A DNA stretch of 64,000 nt from Chromatiales bacterium (lineage in GTDB: Bacteria > Pseudomonadota > Gammaproteobacteria > Steroidobacterales > GCA-2729495), in the NCBI GenBank assembly GCA_024234935.1, contig JACKNI010000001.1, forward strand, positions 310,001 to 374,000, given 5' to 3'. Positions within the stretch are counted from its first letter, which is position 1; every line of letters starts with the position of its first letter. The position numbers were made by a program, and so were the translations under genes. Below, in pieces: positions 61,361 to 64,000 of the stretch. The notes under the pieces are model-generated. The model searched no databases and was not told the origin of the DNA. It saw nothing but the letters and a program-made list of their open reading frames with translations.

Positions 61361-61405
61361 CCAGTCTTGCATGAAGCGAAGATACTGCGCGCAGGTGTAC
61401 CGATT

Positions 61406-62911
61406 ATGAGCAAGGAAATTCTGCTGGTGGCCGAAGCCGTCTCGAACGAGAAGGCAGTTGACCGTGAAATAATTTTTGAGGCGCTGGAAGCCGCGCTGGC
61501 TTCGGCAACCCGCAAGCGTTATGGCGACGACGATGTCGATGTGCGCGTCAACATCAACCGAGTCACCGGCGAATATGACACATTCCGTCGCTGGAAAGTC
61601 TTCGCGGATGATTCCACCGAGCTTGAGACGCCCGCGCGCGAGCTGCGCATGATTGATGCGGTCGATATCGACCCGGCAGCGGAGCCTGGCGGGTACGTGG
61701 AACAGCTCATTCCCTCGGTGGAATTCGGCCGCATTGCTGCCCAGACGGCGAAGCAGGTCATCGTGCAGAAAGTACGGGAAGCAGAACGCAAGAAGGTGGT
61801 CGAGGAGTTTGAAGGACGCGTTGGCCAGCTGTTGTCCGGCGTCGTGAAACGCGTTGACCGCAACGGCGTGTACGTCGACCTGGGTGGCAATGCCGAGGGC
61901 TTCATCCCGCGTGAGCACATGATGCCCCGGGAGCCGGCCAGGCCGCAGGACCGTATCAAGGCGCTGCTGCGCGAAGTTCGCTCGGAGCCGCGCGGTCCGC
62001 AGCTGTTCTTGACCAGAACTTCACCGCAGTTTCTGCTTGAGCTGTTCAAGATCGAAGTCCCGGAGGTTGGTCAGGGGCTGATTGAAATCCTCGGTGCAGC
62101 GCGTGACCCCGGCCTGCGGGCGAAGATCGCGGTAAAGAGCAACGACCGCCGCATTGATCCGGTCGGCGCCTGTGTCGGTATGCGTGGTTCGCGTGTGCAG
62201 GCTGTCTCCAATGAGCTGGCCGGCGAACGTGTGGACATCATTCTCTGGAACGAGAGTCCGGCCCAGTACGTGATCAATGCCATGTCGCCTGCCGATGTCA
62301 GCTCCATCGTGGTCGATGAGGAAAGCCACAGCATGGATCTCGCTGTTCAGGAGGACAAGCTGTCCCAGGCCATCGGTCGTGGCGGCCAGAATATCCGCCT
62401 GGCGAGCGAACTGACCGGCTGGGAACTCAACGTCATGACCGAGGCAGCTGCCGAGGAAAAGAGCGAGAAGGAGTCCCGGGTGCTGCTGGACCTGTTCAAG
62501 GAGAAGCTGGACGTGGACGAGGAAGTGGCACTGATCCTTGTGCAGGAAGGCTTCTCGAGCATCGAGGAGATCGCCTACGTGCCTGCCAACGAGTTGCTCG
62601 GCATCGAGGAATTTGACCAGGACATGGTTGATGAACTGCGTAACCGGGCCCGCGATGTGCTGATTACCCTGGCCATCCAGAATGAGGAAAAGATCGACAA
62701 GGCACCTCCGGCACAGGATCTGCTGAGTCTGGAGGGGATGGATCCGGCGCTGGCCGGTCAGCTTGCCAGGCGCGGCATCTGTACGCGCGATGATCTGGCT
62801 GAACAGGCAGTAGACGATCTGGAGGGTATAGAGGGGCTTGATGACGAGCGCTCGGCGAAGCTGATCATGGCGGCGCGTGCGCATTGGTTCGAACAGGAGT
62901 CAGCCGGTTGA
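61406..62911 (+). CDS. nusA: Transcription termination/antitermination factor NusA
   Basis: This 501-residue protein has an N-terminal RNA polymerase-binding domain (EILLVAEAVSNEKAVDREIIF), S1 domain (GVVKRVDRNGVYVDLGGNAEGFI), two KH domains (GACVGMRGSRVQAVSNELAGE, AIGRGGQNIRLASELTGW) and two acidic C-terminal helical repeats as in E. coli. It modulates pausing, termination and antitermination. ATG 61406 chosen; the in-frame extension upstream is not conserved. Confidence 0.96.
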   Translation: MSKEILLVAEAVSNEKAVDREIIFEALEAALASATRKRYGDDDVDVRVNINRVTGEYDTFRRWKVFADDSTELETPARELRMIDAVDIDPAAEPGGYVEQLIPSVEFGRIAAQTAKQVIVQKVREAERKKVVEEFEGRVGQLLSGVVKRVDRNGVYVDLGGNAEGFIPREHMMPREPARPQDRIKALLREVRSEPRGPQLFLTRTSPQFLLELFKIEVPEVGQGLIEILGAARDPGLRAKIAVKSNDRRIDPVGACVGMRGSRVQAVSNELAGERVDIILWNESPAQYVINAMSPADVSSIVVDEESHSMDLAVQEDKLSQAIGRGGQNIRLASELTGWELNVMTEAAAEEKSEKESRVLLDLFKEKLDVDEEVALILVQEGFSSIEEIAYVPANELLGIEEFDQDMVDELRNRARDVLITLAIQNEEKIDKAPPAQDLLSLEGMDPALAGQLARRGICTRDDLAEQAVDDLEGIEGLDDERSAKLIMAARAHWFEQESAG

Positions 62912-62945
62912 TCTTTATTGACCTGCCAGTACGCGGGGTAAGCCT

Positions 62946-64000
62946 ATGTCGGAAGTGACGGTCACGCAGTTTGCAGATGCCCTGAAGATTCCCGTGGAGA
63001 AGCTCCTGGCCCAGCTGGGTGAGGCAGGGATATCCGTGGAAGGTGCGGATGCGGTTATCAGTGATGATGCCAAGCAGAACCTGCTTACGCATCTGCGCCG
63101 TACGCACGGTCATGATGACAGCAGCGCGGCGGCGGCCGCAGCGCCCCGCAAGATCACACTGAACCGGCGCACATCGACAGAAATCAAGGTGGGTGCGGGG
63201 CAGGGGCGTGCGAAGACCGTAACTGTCGAGGTGCGGCGCAAGCGTACCTATATCAATCGGGGTGTTCTTGAAGATGCTGCCAGGAAGCAGCAGGAGGAAC
63301 AGGACCGGCTGCGCGCCGAGGAGCAGGCCAAGGCCGATCAGGCGCGTGAACTCGAGCAGCGCGAGCTTGAGCGCGTGCAGCGCGAGAAGGAGCAGGCGGA
63401 GACTGAAGCCAGACAGAAGGCCGAGGAAGAAGCCCGCCGGGTCAGCGAAGAAACTGCGCTGCAGGAAACAGAGAAAACACGGGCCCGGACCGAGGAAGAA
63501 ACGCGGAAACGTGATGTCGAGGCCCGTCAGCGACGTGAGGCGATCGGCAAGCGCGAGGTGCGCCGCGAGGTCGTTGAAGTGCTGGCCGCAAGTCCGGAGG
63601 AGGATCTTCCGGATGACAAAGGCACTCTTTTCGGTCGTCAGGAGCTGCATGTCGCTGCCGATGCCAGCGGGCGGCGCAAGAAGAAAAAGGCGCGCCGACG
63701 AACGGTGGCCGTATCTGTGGACAGCAGCCGGCATGGCTTTGAGCGGCCTACCGCGCCGGTAGTTCGTGAGGTCGCAATCCCGGAGACCATCAAGGTAGGC
63801 GATCTGGCGCAGCGTCTGGCAGTCAAGTCGACTGACGTTATCCGTTCGCTGATGAAGCTGGGTGTGATGGCAACCATCAACCAGGCCATCGATCAGGATG
63901 CCGCCACTCTCGTCGTCGAAGAGTATGGGCACATCGCCAAAGCCGTAAAGGTCGAGGATCTGGAAGACCTGATCAGGCCGGGCGAAGACGATGCCGGAGA
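62946..64000 (+). CDS. infB: Translation initiation factor IF-2, N-terminal part
   Basis: The first 351 codons are present; the gene runs off the window before the GTPase domain. It begins SEVTVTQFADALKIPVEKLL, the IF2 N-terminal fold. An alpha-helical, charged region rich in Glu/Arg/Lys follows (about residues 115-200), and then a second N2-type domain IKVGDLAQRLAVKSTDVIRS. IF-2 places initiator tRNA on the ribosome. It lies 34 bases after nusA. Confidence 0.96.
   Translation, partial: MSEVTVTQFADALKIPVEKLLAQLGEAGISVEGADAVISDDAKQNLLTHLRRTHGHDDSSAAAAAAPRKITLNRRTSTEIKVGAGQGRAKTVTVEVRRKRTYINRGVLEDAARKQQEEQDRLRAEEQAKADQARELEQRELERVQREKEQAETEARQKAEEEARRVSEETALQETEKTRARTEEETRKRDVEARQRREAIGKREVRREVVEVLAASPEEDLPDDKGTLFGRQELHVAADASGRRKKKKARRRTVAVSVDSSRHGFERPTAPVVREVAIPETIKVGDLAQRLAVKSTDVIRSLMKLGVMATINQAIDQDAATLVVEEYGHIAKAVKVEDLEDLIRPGEDDAG

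Overview
The window is chromosomal DNA from a moderately GC-rich gammaproteobacterium. The evidence is the gene order hrcA-grpE-dnaK-dnaJ-dapB-carAB-greA-rlmE-ftsH-folP-glmM-tpiA-secG-tRNA-Leu-nuoA-N-tRNA-fMet-rimP-nusA-infB, the smpB/ssrA/ratA/ratB/bamE/fur/recN/nadK cluster, and the tmRNA tag peptide ANDDNYALAA. A REP-like palindrome beside smpB resembles those of Xanthomonadales and pseudomonads, but the genus cannot be fixed from the sequence alone.

Bases 1-12.3 kb hold variable chromosomal genes: the start of a tail-specific protease, small membrane proteins, a run of envelope lipoproteins with a HExxH metalloprotease, a FieF cation exporter, an EamA transporter, an ArsM arsenite methyltransferase, a haloalkane-dehalogenase-like protein that has lost catalytic residues, a Tat-exported DUF1838 protein, and two pirins flanking an FMN reductase.

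Bases 12,304-23,580 are a genomic island of about 11.3 kb inserted in the 3' end of the tmRNA gene ssrA. A 14-base copy of the ssrA 3' end lies at the far edge. A P4-type integrase sits next to intact ssrA, and TTGCCCC motifs occur at both ends. The island carries an AbiE-type (type IV) toxin-antitoxin pair, a second tyrosine recombinase beside a block of strong inverted repeats, and a complete integron: divergent intI, a probable attI, and about eight cassettes with recognisable attC sites. The second cassette holds an OXA-10-like class D beta-lactamase gene. It has two +1 homopolymer shifts, and its last codons are replaced by another small cassette ORF. The other cassettes encode a VOC-family protein and exported or membrane proteins of unknown function.

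Bases 23.6-64 kb are conserved core genome. They cover trans-translation (ssrA, smpB), RatA/RatB, BamE, Fur, RecN, NAD kinase, the heat-shock operon, lysine and carbamoyl-phosphate synthesis, GreA, RlmE, FtsH, folate and amino-sugar enzymes, TpiA, SecG, the complete 14-gene complex I operon with separate nuoC and nuoD, two tRNAs, and rimP-nusA-infB. The last gene runs off the window.
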